From an uncultured Clostridia bacterium (lineage in GTDB: Bacteria > Bacillota > Clostridia > Oscillospirales > Acutalibacteraceae), in the NCBI GenBank assembly GCA_937920235.1, contig CALGUK010000034.1:62001-126000 (forward strand): a DNA stretch of 64,000 nucleotides. The letters run 5' to 3'. Positions 1 through 9,509 of the stretch are shown here, piece after piece; the stretch's first letter is position 1; each line of letters begins with the position of its first letter. The notes beneath the pieces are model-generated. The model made no database searches and was not told the origin of the DNA. It saw nothing but the letters and a program-made list of their open reading frames with translations. Made by a program: the position numbers and the translations under genes.

Positions 1-1585
1 TAACGGCTTCTCTGTGTGTGATAAACAGGAAGGTGCGGTCATCCATAGCCTTCAGATTTTCAATAACTCTTTTTTCGGTTACACCGTCAAGTGCGCTGGT
101 GGATTCATCCATAAGTATTATCCTGCCCTTGCCCAGCAGAGCTCTTGCAATAGCAAGTCTTTGTGCCTGTCCCTGAGAGATTCCCGATCCGCCTTCACCA
201 AGCATAAAATCAAGTCCGCCGTCAAGCTCATAGGCAAATTCTGCCGCCGAAACCTCAAGAGCACGTCTGATCTCCTCGTCGGAAGCATCGGGACGCAGCA
301 TTGTTATATTTTCCCTGACCGTTCCGCTGAAAAGCATATTTCCCTGAGGAACAAACGAGAACAGAGATTTTGTATGCTTGCAGTCATAATCTCCGTTTAC
401 GGTTTCGATAACAACCTTTCCGCCGTCAACAGGGTAAAGGCCTGTCAGAAGCTTCAATACAGTCGATTTTCCTGATCCGGAAGGTCCGATTATGCCTGTA
501 AACTCACCCTTATTTATTACAAAGCTTGCATCTGTGATAACCTTTTCCTCGTCATAACCGAAGCTCGCGGATTCAACTCGTATTTTAACAAAATCATCAT
601 ATGAAACACCGGAATCATATTCCTCGCTCACCTTGAAATTGCTTATTTCAATAAGTCTCTGTGCCGATGCAACCATTCCGTAGAATGTCGGGATAATGCC
701 CGTAATTCCCACCAACGGTGACTGAAGCTGATTGACAAGCTGTATAATCGCAACCACGGTACCGAAGGTCATCGTATGGTTGAGAATACCGTATGAGCCG
801 TATGCCACCGCCACAAGAAAGCCGATTGCGAATGCCAACGAGAAGGAAATGCCCGCAATAATCGAAAAGCCCTTCTTTTTTACTTTTTCCCGATAATATT
901 TCTTTTGCTGTTTAGTTGAAATCCTTATAATTTTTTCTTCTATTCCGAAAACCTTAACTGCAAAAAGATTTTCCAGCATCTCCTGCATAAAAGAACGCAC
1001 TCTTGAATCCTTTTCCTGAACTCTGCGGTGAAGAGCCTTCAGATGCTTTCTTGAAATCGCCGCAACAATAACGAATAACACTCCGCAAAAGATAAATATA
1101 AGAGCAAATCTTCTGTCCAGACTATACAGTGCAATTGACGCTGTGATAATACGGACAAGATATAACACCGCTGTGGGAATAATGTGAACATATCCCTCGC
1201 TGACCAGTTGAGCATCGGTAGTAAGTCTCGACATAAGATCACCGCTGTGCCTTTCGACCGACTCGGCGTATTCTCCGTTTACTATCCGAGCAAACACCGT
1301 GGACTTGAGCTCAATTTCTGCTCTGCCCTGGCTTATTGCCTCAACAAACGATGCTCCGACACGGGTTATCATCTGAGATGCAATGAGAATCAGCAGCAAG
1401 ATGACGTTTTTGAACAGCGCTTCCTTATCACCGCTTTCCGCACAGTCCATTACCGTTTTGGAAATCATAGCAAAAAGGGTGACGCACACTGCCGACCAGG
1501 TATTCATCAATATAAGAGAAACCGTTTCTTTATTCCTTTTTCCGCAGTTTCTGTATATCCATTTGAGAACCGACGTATCCTTCAT
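1..1585 (-). CDS. ABC exporter, fused permease and ATPase (C-terminus off window)
   Basis: Half-size ABC exporter: an N-terminal six-helix permease domain followed by a nucleotide-binding domain. Reading the minus strand from an ATG at 1585, preceded by AGAGGG, the frame stays open to the window edge. Walker A (GPSGSGKST), an ABC signature of the form SGISQGQAQR and Walker B (ILMDESTSALD) are present, and the H-loop (FITHR) lies at about 20-30, so only the extreme C-terminus is missing. No C39 peptidase domain precedes the permease. It begins 13 nt after the PqqD-like gene and belongs to the same operon as the HPr-kinase-like and M23 genes. By analogy with the paralogous cassette at 9510-13623 it probably exports a modified peptide or another envelope molecule; the substrate is unknown. 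Confidence 0.9.
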   Translation of the reverse strand, partial: MKDTSVLKWIYRNCGKRNKETVSLILMNTWSAVCVTLFAMISKTVMDCAESGDKEALFKNVILLLILIASQMITRVGASFVEAISQGRAEIELKSTVFARIVNGEYAESVERHSGDLMSRLTTDAQLVSEGYVHIIPTAVLYLVRIITASIALYSLDRRFALIFIFCGVLFVIVAAISRKHLKALHRRVQEKDSRVRSFMQEMLENLFAVKVFGIEEKIIRISTKQQKKYYREKVKKKGFSIIAGISFSLAFAIGFLVAVAYGSYGILNHTMTFGTVVAIIQLVNQLQSPLVGITGIIPTFYGMVASAQRLIEISNFKVSEEYDSGVSYDDFVKIRVESASFGYDEEKVITDASFVINKGEFTGIIGPSGSGKSTVLKLLTGLYPVDGGKVVIETVNGDYDCKHTKSLFSFVPQGNMLFSGTVRENITMLRPDASDEEIRRALEVSAAEFAYELDGGLDFMLGEGGSGISQGQAQRLAIARALLGKGRIILMDESTSALDGVTEKRVIENLKAMDDRTFLFITHREAV

Positions 1586-1598
1586 CTGTATCCCTCTG

Positions 1599-1865
1599 TT
1601 ATTCTTCAATCAGACCTTGACCCTTCATTTTTTCAATGAGTCTGATAACATCCTTTTTCACAACTTCTTCCGAAACGGAATATTCCTCTGCAATCGCCTT
1701 TGCAATTTCGTCAATCGTTCTTGTTCCGTCAAGCATATTGAACACCTGAGCACCGACCTCGTTAAAGGTCATAACTCCGTTAAAGTTCAGTCTTTGATCG
1801 CCCGTAGCGATGACTATTTTACTGCCTGCCACGTCTTTGAGTATGAAACCGTCTTTAATCCTCAT
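1599..1865 (-). CDS. PqqD-like protein (RiPP recognition element fold)
   Basis: An 88-residue PqqD-like protein. The opening IKDGFILKDVAG and the later ...FNEVGAQVFNMLDG, followed by a winged-helix-like C-terminal half (IAKAIAEEY...VIRLIEKM...GLIEE), fit the PqqD family. PqqD proteins bind leader peptides and hand them to maturation enzymes. The start overlaps the end of the HPr-kinase-like gene by 11 nt and the ABC exporter follows after 13 nt, so translation is probably coupled. No radical SAM partner or precursor is visible on this side; either may lie left of the window. Confidence 0.85.
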   Translation of the reverse strand: MRIKDGFILKDVAGSKIVIATGDQRLNFNGVMTFNEVGAQVFNMLDGTRTIDEIAKAIAEEYSVSEEVVKKDVIRLIEKMKGQGLIEE

Positions 1866-2574
1866 CTTTTATCAGCCTTTCAATATTGTTGTAGGCAATT
1901 TCTGCCGCCTCGTTTTCCATATTGCAGCCCAGAGAAAACACCGGAACCGTCCTGAGCAGTAAATCGGCAAGCTCGAGCATTTTTTCCGCCCTGCTTTTAT
2001 CCACCGGATTTATTGTCTGTTCGAGCAGAAGTCCCACCGCCTGAGCGGGATTAAGTTTTTTCACTGTATTTGTTTCGCTGCGGTGAAGGAACACTATAGC
2101 TCTTACGGGGAATCTGCTGTTTATGTTTTCATCGGTTTTTCCCGAAAAGGGAGTCCCGTAGGCAAACCATCGGTCATTTTCAAAAACCAGTGCAGGCTTG
2201 TCGTCATTTACGATTTCCGTTCCGGGCAAATTTTTCAGCCAAAGATGAGTGTGCGTTGATTTTCCCGTTCCGCTTCTTGCAGAAAAAAGGTATGCGTTTC
2301 CGTCCTTTGCCACACACGAGGAGTGAAGCATAATGCCGTTATGGGAGATAAGCTCGTTATAAAAAGCCTCACAGGTCCACATATATTCGTGATCCGTAAC
2401 GGAAAGATAAGGGATTTCCTTATGCTTTTTCGCTAAAAACTCATCTTTTATATTTATTCTTATATCTGTTTCCGAACTGTCAAAATTCGCTTCATAATCT
2501 TTTGAACGCTGACGCAAAAGCTCACCGCGGACCGTGTATTCTGTTTTCAGTCCGGCAATAATATACTTTTCCAT
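1855..2574 (-). CDS. HPr kinase-like P-loop protein
   Basis: 239 residues with an HPr-kinase/PEPCK-like P-loop: FSARSGTGKSTHTHLWL at about residues 97-113, with an Asp-rich stretch (IVNDDKPAL) and the FAYGTPFSGK segment downstream. This resembles the small HprK-like proteins that sit beside PqqD-like genes, some of which are kinases of lasso-peptide precursors. The true HprK regulatory N-terminal domain is absent, so a role in catabolite repression is unlikely. It lies 16 nt after the M23 peptidase gene and overlaps the PqqD-like gene. It is related to the protein at 9510-10319 (same motif order) but clearly diverged. Confidence 0.8.
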   Translation of the reverse strand: MEKYIIAGLKTEYTVRGELLRQRSKDYEANFDSSETDIRINIKDEFLAKKHKEIPYLSVTDHEYMWTCEAFYNELISHNGIMLHSSCVAKDGNAYLFSARSGTGKSTHTHLWLKNLPGTEIVNDDKPALVFENDRWFAYGTPFSGKTDENINSRFPVRAIVFLHRSETNTVKKLNPAQAVGLLLEQTINPVDKSRAEKMLELADLLLRTVPVFSLGCNMENEAAEIAYNNIERLIKDED

Positions 2575-2590
2575 TTTCTCCGTCCTTAAT

Positions 2591-4303
2591 TTATAAATAT
2601 ATCGCAGGATTTACATTTCTGCCGTTAACCTTGACCTCAAAATGAAGATGGGCACCCGTTACATATCCGGTTGCACCGATTTTTCCGATTGCCTGTCCTC
2701 GTGAAACCCTTTGTCCCGAAGACACTCGCAGAGAGTTCTGCATATGGCAATACATTGTGGTAAGACCGCCGCCGTGATCAATGATTACCGTATAACCTCC
2801 CGATCCGTACCATCCGGCAAAGGTTACGGTTCCTGCTTCTGCCGCGACAACAGTACATCCTGAGCTACCGCCGGAACGGACAATATCAATTCCCGAATGC
2901 CACCCGTCACCAAAAGAACGGTATCCGTATGGCGACGAAACCGAATTTGCGCCGATTGCCGGCCAGGCAAGCTTACCCTTGCTTGTGCTGTGTGAACCCG
3001 AGGAAGCCGAATTTTTCTTTGTTCCCACCTGGATTTTTTCACTCACAGCCTCCTTGATGACCGTTCGCGATACCTCCTTGGAGGAGACCCTTACTCCGTC
3101 AATATATGTTACCAGCTCAGTAATCTGTTCAACACCGTTTTGTCCCTTCGTTACTGTTTTTTCATCTCCCACATAAAGACTGCTTGTGTTGACCTTTACC
3201 GTTTCAAAAGGTATTTCTTCTTCCTTGTATTCTGTTTTTGTTGTCTGAACCTGAAGGAAGCTTACTCCCTTTGCAATAAGAATTTGCTGACCTATGGTAA
3301 GATTTTCCGTAAGCTCCGGATTAAGCTCATATATCTGTGAAACACTCACGTCATATTTACCGGATATGCTCGAAAGCGTGTCGCCGTCTTCAACCGTATG
3401 GTATTTGGCTTCACTTCTTTTTGAATTTACCTTGTCAAGCAGATATGACGCATCCTTTATAATGGTCTCGCTGTCAAGATAAAGGCCTTGAACATAGTCA
3501 ATATTTTCAACAAAGCTGACAACTGCATTTTCCTCATCCGTTTCGTGTTCGGCAAGAATGGCATCAAAAACGCTCAATGCGTCCGTTTCGTTTTTGACGG
3601 CACAGATGAAATTATCATCAACATACACACCGCAGGCATTTGTGATTTCGTTAGCGGATTTTTCGATAAGGCTATCGCATATTTCAGACGCCTCATTAAG
3701 CTGGCTTCTTTTAATCATTCTGATTTTATATTCCGCCGTACCTATAAGCGAAGCATCTTCGTCATTTCTGTCCGTTATTCCCACAGAAGCAGTATTTATA
3801 TCAAGGCGCTCATAAGCCATCTCTCTCGCTTTTTTATAAACAGACTCATCCTGAACGTAACCGATAACCTCATCACCGTAGTTTATCTCCAGAGCAAACG
3901 CTGCATCTGACCATGCGTATATGACATTTACAAGTACCGCCAGAGCCACAACAGGCATTATAAAATTAAACGCATAGACAAAAACTCCCTTATAGCGCTT
4001 AAATGCCACAGCAACATAATGGACAAGCCGCTTGATTCTGCCTCTTTTACCGTCTTCAGCATTATATCTGAACGATATTGACTTAGCATCCTTAAAAAGT
4101 TGTTTCAGATCCTCAAGGCTCTTGTGAAAGGCCTTCAGGGCATGCTTATCAATAACAATAAAAATTGTAAATATAAACGTAGCTATTGCCTTTATCGGCT
4201 TCAGAAGGAGAGCAAAAAGCCAGCTGAAAAATTTCTTTGTATATCTCATTGTCTGTATTCCGACATAATATATATACCTGTAAACAGAATCAAGAAATTC
4301 CAC
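2591..4303 (-). CDS. Membrane-anchored LysM/G5/M23 cell-wall endopeptidase
   Basis: 570 residues. The N-terminal ~135 residues carry two hydrophobic segments (about 25-52 and 107-128). Then come an unclassified region, a LysM domain (about 305-348, YHTVEDGDTLSSISGKYDVS), a G5-like region (about 350-430) and a C-terminal M23 domain. The zinc ligands are intact: HSGID (HxxxD) and HLHFE (HxH). M23 enzymes cut peptide cross-bridges of peptidoglycan; LysM binds glycan. The start is GTG at 4303 behind GAAAGGAG. It leads an operon into the HprK-like, PqqD-like and ABC genes, which is an unusual companion set for a wall hydrolase. Confidence 0.92.
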   Translation of the reverse strand: MEFLDSVYRYIYYVGIQTMRYTKKFFSWLFALLLKPIKAIATFIFTIFIVIDKHALKAFHKSLEDLKQLFKDAKSISFRYNAEDGKRGRIKRLVHYVAVAFKRYKGVFVYAFNFIMPVVALAVLVNVIYAWSDAAFALEINYGDEVIGYVQDESVYKKAREMAYERLDINTASVGITDRNDEDASLIGTAEYKIRMIKRSQLNEASEICDSLIEKSANEITNACGVYVDDNFICAVKNETDALSVFDAILAEHETDEENAVVSFVENIDYVQGLYLDSETIIKDASYLLDKVNSKRSEAKYHTVEDGDTLSSISGKYDVSVSQIYELNPELTENLTIGQQILIAKGVSFLQVQTTKTEYKEEEIPFETVKVNTSSLYVGDEKTVTKGQNGVEQITELVTYIDGVRVSSKEVSRTVIKEAVSEKIQVGTKKNSASSGSHSTSKGKLAWPAIGANSVSSPYGYRSFGDGWHSGIDIVRSGGSSGCTVVAAEAGTVTFAGWYGSGGYTVIIDHGGGLTTMYCHMQNSLRVSSGQRVSRGQAIGKIGATGYVTGAHLHFEVKVNGRNVNPAIYL

Positions 4304-4366
4304 GGTTCAGCTCACTCCTTTCCGAAAAAGCGCATAACTGCACATAATAATCCAATATATATTTGC

Positions 4367-4395
4367 ATTATAACACACTCTTGATAAAAAGGCAA
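4367..4395 (-). promoter_or_regulatory. Promoter for the M23-HprK-PqqD-ABC operon
   Basis: On the minus strand TTGCCT (4395-4390), 17 nt, then TATAAT (4372-4367) with an upstream TG giving an extended -10. It lies about 65 nt before the GTG start of the peptidase. Confidence 0.6.
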
Positions 4396-4460
4396 GGAAT
4401 TATAATCGGCGGCATTGACCGTGTTAAATGAAATGATATTAAAAATATAAAAATATAAGG

Positions 4461-4489
4461 TTTACATTTTACCCATTATATTGTATAAT
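4461..4489 (+). promoter_or_regulatory. Promoter for the glpQ-like/gltX/glnS operon
   Basis: TTTACA (4461-4466), 17-nt spacer, TATAAT (4484-4489). Start of transcription would be near 4496, about 37 nt before the first gene. Divergent from the promoter at 4367-4395. Confidence 0.65.
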
Positions 4490-4532
4490 AATTTCAATTA
4501 TACTTATTCAAATCGAGAAAGGTGAAATGACA

Positions 4533-5396
4533 ATGAAAAACAAGAAAAAAGCACTGGTGGGACTCGGTCTCGGACTCGGAATTCCCTCTGCTGTCGCAGT
4601 TGCATTGAGAATGACATATACAAAAATCCGCTACGGCAAAAAATTACCCAAACAAATTGTTCCGGTTGCCGAAGCAACAGAAAGAGACTTGTCAGATGTT
4701 CACTTTACTGCTCACAGAGGACTTTCCTCAATCGTTCCCGAAAACACTATTGAGGCTTTTCGCGAAGCAGCAAAACACAACTATTACGCTCTTGAATGTG
4801 ATGTTCACTGCACAACTGACGGCAAATGGGTAATTATCCATGACTGTATGCTTCAGTCAATGGCGGATGAAAAGGGCGATGTTAAAACAATGTCCTTTGA
4901 GGAGCTTAAAAAAATCAAGTTCACAAACGGTGCAAATATCGAGAATTACCCCGATGCCGGTGTGTGCCTTCTTGAAGACTATATTGATGTCTGCAAGGGA
5001 GCAAACATCAAACCGATGATCGAGGTTAAGGACAGACGTGTTGAAAAGGTAAAGAACCTTCTTGACATTATCCGTGCTTATGATATTGAGGATAAGGTTA
5101 TTCTCATCTCCTTCCACGCTCCCATACTCAGAGAATTCAAGCGTCTTTCACCCGATATGGAATTATGGCTTCTCGTTCACGATATCAAAGATGAAAAGCT
5201 CCTTGAATGCATCGAAAACGGTTTCGGCGTAGCCTTTGAAGCAAAAAAAGCTCTGAAGGACCTTTCCGTAATTCAGAAAATCCACGACAACAATCTTACC
5301 GCTGCCTGCTGGACCGTTGACACTCCCGAGCTTCTCAACGCAATGCTTGATTGCGGTGTGAAATACATAACAACAAACGCAATTATTCCCGAATAA
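4533..5396 (+). CDS. Glycerophosphodiester phosphodiesterase family protein
   Basis: About 287 residues. A single hydrophobic N-terminal segment (GLGLGLGIPSAVAVAL) anchors or exports it. The GDPD barrel then shows TAHRGLSSIVPENTIEAF, the catalytic HRG and the E/D pair (ALECDVHCTTDG) and VIIHD. These enzymes hydrolyse glycerophosphodiesters, products of phospholipid or teichoic-acid turnover. An ATG at 4527 sits only 2 nt after the Shine-Dalgarno (AAAGGTG); the ATG at 4533 has normal spacing and is preferred. gltX follows after 14 nt, so it leads the operon. Confidence 0.88.
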   Translation: MKNKKKALVGLGLGLGIPSAVAVALRMTYTKIRYGKKLPKQIVPVAEATERDLSDVHFTAHRGLSSIVPENTIEAFREAAKHNYYALECDVHCTTDGKWVIIHDCMLQSMADEKGDVKTMSFEELKKIKFTNGANIENYPDAGVCLLEDYIDVCKGANIKPMIEVKDRRVEKVKNLLDIIRAYDIEDKVILISFHAPILREFKRLSPDMELWLLVHDIKDEKLLECIENGFGVAFEAKKALKDLSVIQKIHDNNLTAACWTVDTPELLNAMLDCGVKYITTNAIIPE

Positions 5397-5410
5397 AGAG
5401 GTTTTATCAG

Positions 5411-7066
5411 ATGACAGACTGCAAAAAGATAGCCGAACTTATTTTTCCCGACGTGGACAAGTCCACAGATTATTACGAAGAGCTTTATCCCGCAAGAGAT
5501 CTGCCCGAAGGAGCAAGAGTAACAAGATTTGCTCCCAGTCCTACAGGATACCTCCACTTCGGCGGACTTTATGCCGGATTTGCCTCAAAGCTTACTGCAC
5601 TGAGTACAAACGGTGTGTTTATGCTCCGTATTGAAGATACCGATAAAAAACGTGAGATTGAAGACGGTGTTACCGGTATCGTAACAGGTCTCAAGGCTTT
5701 CGGTGTTTCTCCCGACGAAGGTGTTACGGGCTTCAGCACGGAAATCGGCAAATACGGACCTTATACTCAGAGCCACCGCAGAGCGATTTACCGCGCTTTT
5801 GCAAAAAAGCTAATGGAAGAGGGCAAGGCTTATCCGTGCTTCTGTACTCCCGAGGATCTGGATGAAATCCGTGCAAAGCAGGAAAACGAGGATATCAAGG
5901 GATATTACGGTGCTTATGCCAAATGCCGTGAGCTTACCGATGAGCAAATAACCAAAAGGATAAACAGCGGTGCTCCGTTTACGGTGCGTCTTCGTTCAAC
6001 AGGCGACATTTCAAGAAAAATCAAGTTTGACGATATGATTAAGGGCAAAATCGAAATGAGTGAGAATGTAAATGATGTTGTCATTCTCAAGGCTGACGGT
6101 ATTCCTACTTACCACTTTGCCCACGCTGTTGACGATCATCTTATGCGCACCACCCACGTCGTACGCGGTGATGAGTGGATTGCTTCAGTACCGCTTCATA
6201 TTGAGCTTTTCAGAGCATGCGGGTTCAAGCCGGTCAAATATGCCCATATTGCTCCTATTATGAAGGAGGAAAACGGAGGAAAACGCAAGCTTTCAAAGAG
6301 AAAGGATCCGGAAGCAAACGTGTCCTACTACATAGAAAAAGGATACCCCGAGGTTTCTGTCAAGGAATATATGCTCACAATTCTCAACTCTAATTTTGAG
6401 GAGTGGAGAAAAGCCAACAAGACTGAAGACATCTCAAAATTCCCGTTCAATCTTAAAAAGATGAGTGTTTCGGGTGCACTTTTTGATATGGTTAAATTCA
6501 ACGACGTATCAAAAAATGTCATTTCCGTTATGAGTGCCGATCAGGTATATAAGCTTGTTACGGATTGGGCTGTAGACTATAACAATGTGCTTTACGCTCT
6601 TTTTGTTGACGATAAGGAAAAAGCTAAAGCAATTCTTAATATTGACCGTGAAAATCCCAAGCCGAGAAAGGACATTGCCTGCTGGGAAGAAGTGGAAAAT
6701 TATGTGTCGTATTTCTACAACGAGCTTTACGATGCCGACTATACACTTCCGGAACACATAAACTCTGCGGATGCGGTTGAAATCCTTACAAAATATAAAG
6801 ATATCTATTCGGCAGACGACAGCAAAGAGGAATGGTTCAATAAAATCAAGGAGCTTTGTAGTGAATGTGGCTTCACTCCCAATGTCAAGGAATATAAAAA
6901 CAACCCCGATGCCTATAAAGGTCATGTGGGCGATGTATCAACGGTTATCCGTGTCGCCGTTACTTCCCGTACAAGCACACCCGATCTGTACTATATTTTA
7001 CAGATTCTCGGAACGGACGAAATAATGAGAAGAATCGACGATGCGATAAATTCATATAAAGCATAA
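5411..7066 (+). CDS. gltX: Glutamate--tRNA ligase
   Basis: 551 residues from the ATG at 5411. Class I synthetase signatures: FAPSPTGYLHFGGL (HIGH-type) near the N-terminus, FMLRIEDTDKKR, and KLSKRKDPE (KMSKS-type) near the middle. It charges tRNA-Glu with glutamate. The downstream neighbour is glnS, so this enzyme may be a discriminating GluRS rather than the tRNA-Gln-misacylating kind usual in Bacillota; that is inference. An in-frame upstream ATG at 5351 lies inside the preceding gene and lacks a ribosome site, so it was rejected. Confidence 0.95.
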   Translation: MTDCKKIAELIFPDVDKSTDYYEELYPARDLPEGARVTRFAPSPTGYLHFGGLYAGFASKLTALSTNGVFMLRIEDTDKKREIEDGVTGIVTGLKAFGVSPDEGVTGFSTEIGKYGPYTQSHRRAIYRAFAKKLMEEGKAYPCFCTPEDLDEIRAKQENEDIKGYYGAYAKCRELTDEQITKRINSGAPFTVRLRSTGDISRKIKFDDMIKGKIEMSENVNDVVILKADGIPTYHFAHAVDDHLMRTTHVVRGDEWIASVPLHIELFRACGFKPVKYAHIAPIMKEENGGKRKLSKRKDPEANVSYYIEKGYPEVSVKEYMLTILNSNFEEWRKANKTEDISKFPFNLKKMSVSGALFDMVKFNDVSKNVISVMSADQVYKLVTDWAVDYNNVLYALFVDDKEKAKAILNIDRENPKPRKDIACWEEVENYVSYFYNELYDADYTLPEHINSADAVEILTKYKDIYSADDSKEEWFNKIKELCSECGFTPNVKEYKNNPDAYKGHVGDVSTVIRVAVTSRTSTPDLYYILQILGTDEIMRRIDDAINSYKA

Positions 7067-7078
7067 AGAGGCAAGACT

Positions 7079-8743
7079 ATGGACGAAATTATTACAACTA
7101 CTTCAAATTTTATACACGATTTCATTGATGAGGACCTTGAAAACGGTGTGTATAGCAATGTGCAGACCCGTTTTCCCCCGGAACCCAACGGCTATCTGCA
7201 TATAGGTCACGCAAAAGCTATCTGTATAAACTTCAGCACTGCGAACAAGTACAAAGGCGAGTGCAATCTTCGTCTTGATGACACTAATCCGCAAAAGGAA
7301 GATACCGAATATGTTGATGCGATCAAGGAGGATATCGAATGGCTCGGCTTTAAGTGGAACAAGTGCCTTTTCGCATCAAGTTATTTTGATTACATTTACG
7401 AATGTGCCGTTAAGCTTATCGAAAAAGGACTTGCCTATGTGGACGACCTTACAGCCGATGAAATCAGAGAATACAGAGGAACACTTACCGAAGCGGGTAA
7501 GAACAGCCCTTACCGTGACAGAAGCATCGAAGAAAATCTGGATCTGTTTCGCCGGATGACTGACGGTGAATTTCCCAACGGTGCAAGAGTACTCCGTGCA
7601 AAGATTGATATGTCAGCACCGAATATCAATATGCGCGATCCTGTTATTTACAGAATCGCACACGTCTCTCACCATCAAACAGGTGACAAATGGTGTGTTT
7701 ATCCTATGTACGACTTTGCACATCCGCTGTCAGATGCAAAAGAGGGTGTAACACATTCTCTCTGTTCACTTGAATTTGAAAACCACAGACCGCTTTACGA
7801 CTGGTTCCTTCAGGCGCTCGATATACCGACTCCTCCGAGACAGATCGAATTTGCCCGACTTAACCTCAACTACTGTCTCACAAGTAAAAGAAAATGTCTT
7901 GCGCTTGTAAATGAAGGTATTGTTGACGGCTGGAACGATCCGAGAATGGCAACTCTCAGCGGTATGAGAAGACGCGGCTATCCCGCTGCCGCAATCCGTA
8001 ATTTCTGTGAAAAAATCGGTGTTTCAAAAGCATATTCCATAGTTGACTACGGTCTTTTGGAGTCCTGCGTTCGTGATGAGCTCAATGCAAACGCTCCGAG
8101 AGCTATGGCTGTTCTCCGTCCTTTAAAAGTGGTTATTGACAACTATCCCGATGATAAAACCGAAACTCTGGATGTTGAGGTTCATCCCGAGCATCCCGAA
8201 ATGGGCACAAGAAAAGTGACGTTCGGAAAAACGCTTTACGTTGAGCAGGAAGATTTTATGATAGAGCCTGTAAAAAAATATTTCAGACTCTTCCCGGGTA
8301 ATGAGGTGCGACTCAAGAGTGCCTACTTTGTCAAATGTGTCGGTTATGATACTGACAAAAACGGCAATGTAACCTGTGTTCACTGCACTTATGACCCGGA
8401 AAGCCGAGGCGGAAACTCCCCAGACGGCAGAAAGGTCAAGGGTACTCTTCACTGGGTCAGCGAGGCAGACTCATTCAAAGCAGAGGTCAGACTCTACGAC
8501 AGACTTTTCAATAAAGAAAATCCGTCGGACGAATCTTCAGGCGCGTTTACCGAAAACCTCAATCCCGAATCTCTCGTAACACTCAACGACTGTCTTATAG
8601 AGGGCGGCCTCAAAGAAAAGCTTAAGCCCGGTGACACATTCCAGTTTATGAGACAGGGATATTTCTGTGCAGACATTACCTCAACCGAAGACAATGTTGT
8701 ATTCAACAGAACGGTACAGCTTAACTCTTCCTGGGGAAAGTAA
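7079..8743 (+). CDS. glnS: Glutamine--tRNA ligase
   Basis: 554 residues. [16 protein letters not shown] (HIGH), [25 protein letters not shown] (KMSKS-type) and [15 protein letters not shown] match bacterial GlnRS, followed by the beta-barrel anticodon-binding region. It forms Gln-tRNA(Gln) directly. Most Bacillota instead use GatCAB transamidation, so this gene is a lineage marker and a probable ancient transfer. It starts 12 nt after gltX and ends 11 nt before the next gene. Confidence 0.96.
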   Translation: MDEIITTTSNFIHDFIDEDLENGVYSNVQTRFPPEPNGYLHIGHAKAICINFSTANKYKGECNLRLDDTNPQKEDTEYVDAIKEDIEWLGFKWNKCLFASSYFDYIYECAVKLIEKGLAYVDDLTADEIREYRGTLTEAGKNSPYRDRSIEENLDLFRRMTDGEFPNGARVLRAKIDMSAPNINMRDPVIYRIAHVSHHQTGDKWCVYPMYDFAHPLSDAKEGVTHSLCSLEFENHRPLYDWFLQALDIPTPPRQIEFARLNLNYCLTSKRKCLALVNEGIVDGWNDPRMATLSGMRRRGYPAAAIRNFCEKIGVSKAYSIVDYGLLESCVRDELNANAPRAMAVLRPLKVVIDNYPDDKTETLDVEVHPEHPEMGTRKVTFGKTLYVEQEDFMIEPVKKYFRLFPGNEVRLKSAYFVKCVGYDTDKNGNVTCVHCTYDPESRGGNSPDGRKVKGTLHWVSEADSFKAEVRLYDRLFNKENPSDESSGAFTENLNPESLVTLNDCLIEGGLKEKLKPGDTFQFMRQGYFCADITSTEDNVVFNRTVQLNSSWGK

Positions 8744-8754
8744 GGTGAATTAAA

Positions 8755-9453
8755 ATGAGTAAAACAAAAAGCTTGAAAAAAAAGACTACCGGATTTGACA
8801 TACTTTACCGTGTTGTAACGGCAATTATGGCTGTCGCGATGTTTCCGCTGGTATTCTTTATGGATATTCTTTACATCCAGGTGGACCACACGGCAATTGC
8901 CGATATCTGGGGTTCGTTGACATCTGACAAGACTCCCAACCTCGGCTCTACTTATGAAAATCTGTCGATCTATGAGCTGGGCGACTGGGTTGAAACAGTT
9001 AAAGGCTTTTTCGGTGAAAACAGCGATTCGGCAGGTTTCTTTGAAATCGGCGCATACAGACCGTTGATTGCCGCAATCGTCTTTCTCGGAATTGCCCTCA
9101 TACTCGGTCTTGTAATTCTTGGGTTTGCCGCATTTTCAAACAAAATCAAGGTGATAATGGGACTTTCCGGCGGCGGTATACTTGCATCAATAATCTCTTA
9201 TTTCTGCTTTACCGAAGGCTTTGCCGCACCCATCATACGCGGTGATGTTACTCTTTCCAACCTTTTCGGACAGGGAGGTAACGTAACCGTCGAGCTGATT
9301 TTAAGTGCTGTCGGAGAGGTTTCCGCACTTGCACTCAAGGGCGGCTTTTTCGCGGTTTTACTGCTTATGCTCGGTATTCTTCTCTGGTCGATTTCCGTAT
9401 ATATCGTAAATGCAGGTGAAGAAAAAGAAAAGCAGATGAAAAAAGCAAAATAA
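8755..9453 (+). CDS. Membrane protein of unknown function
   Basis: 232 residues with about four hydrophobic segments (roughly 18-40, 100-126, 130-150, 195-220), a soluble loop between the first two, and a lysine-rich C-terminus. I do not recognise a family. It is the last gene of the GDPD-gltX-glnS operon (RBS AAGGTGA, 11 nt after glnS), just before a strong terminator. The operon link suggests housekeeping expression but gives no function. Confidence 0.8.
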   Translation: MSKTKSLKKKTTGFDILYRVVTAIMAVAMFPLVFFMDILYIQVDHTAIADIWGSLTSDKTPNLGSTYENLSIYELGDWVETVKGFFGENSDSAGFFEIGAYRPLIAAIVFLGIALILGLVILGFAAFSNKIKVIMGLSGGGILASIISYFCFTEGFAAPIIRGDVTLSNLFGQGGNVTVELILSAVGEVSALALKGGFFAVLLLMLGILLWSISVYIVNAGEEKEKQMKKAK

Positions 9454-9469
9454 TCCTCACAAAAACTGA

Positions 9470-9505
9470 AAAGGACACTTTGGTTATTATCCGAAAGTGT
9501 CCTTT
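9470..9505. terminator. Bidirectional terminator between convergent operons
   Basis: Perfect 12-bp stem AAAGGACACTTT / AAAGTGTCCTTT with a 12-nt loop and T-rich flanks on both sides. It ends the plus operon from 4533 and the minus operon that finishes at 9510. Confidence 0.88.
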
Positions 9506-9509
9506 ATTT

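Noticed and set aside
1855..2574. Genuine HPr kinase/phosphorylase (hprK)
   Set aside because: Only a P-loop domain is present; the N-terminal HprK domain is missing and the neighbours are peptide-modification type genes.
5397..5410. Possible T-box or other riboswitch before gltX/glnS
   Set aside because: Only 14 nt separate the genes and the operon promoter leader is about 37 nt, with no room for a T-box fold.
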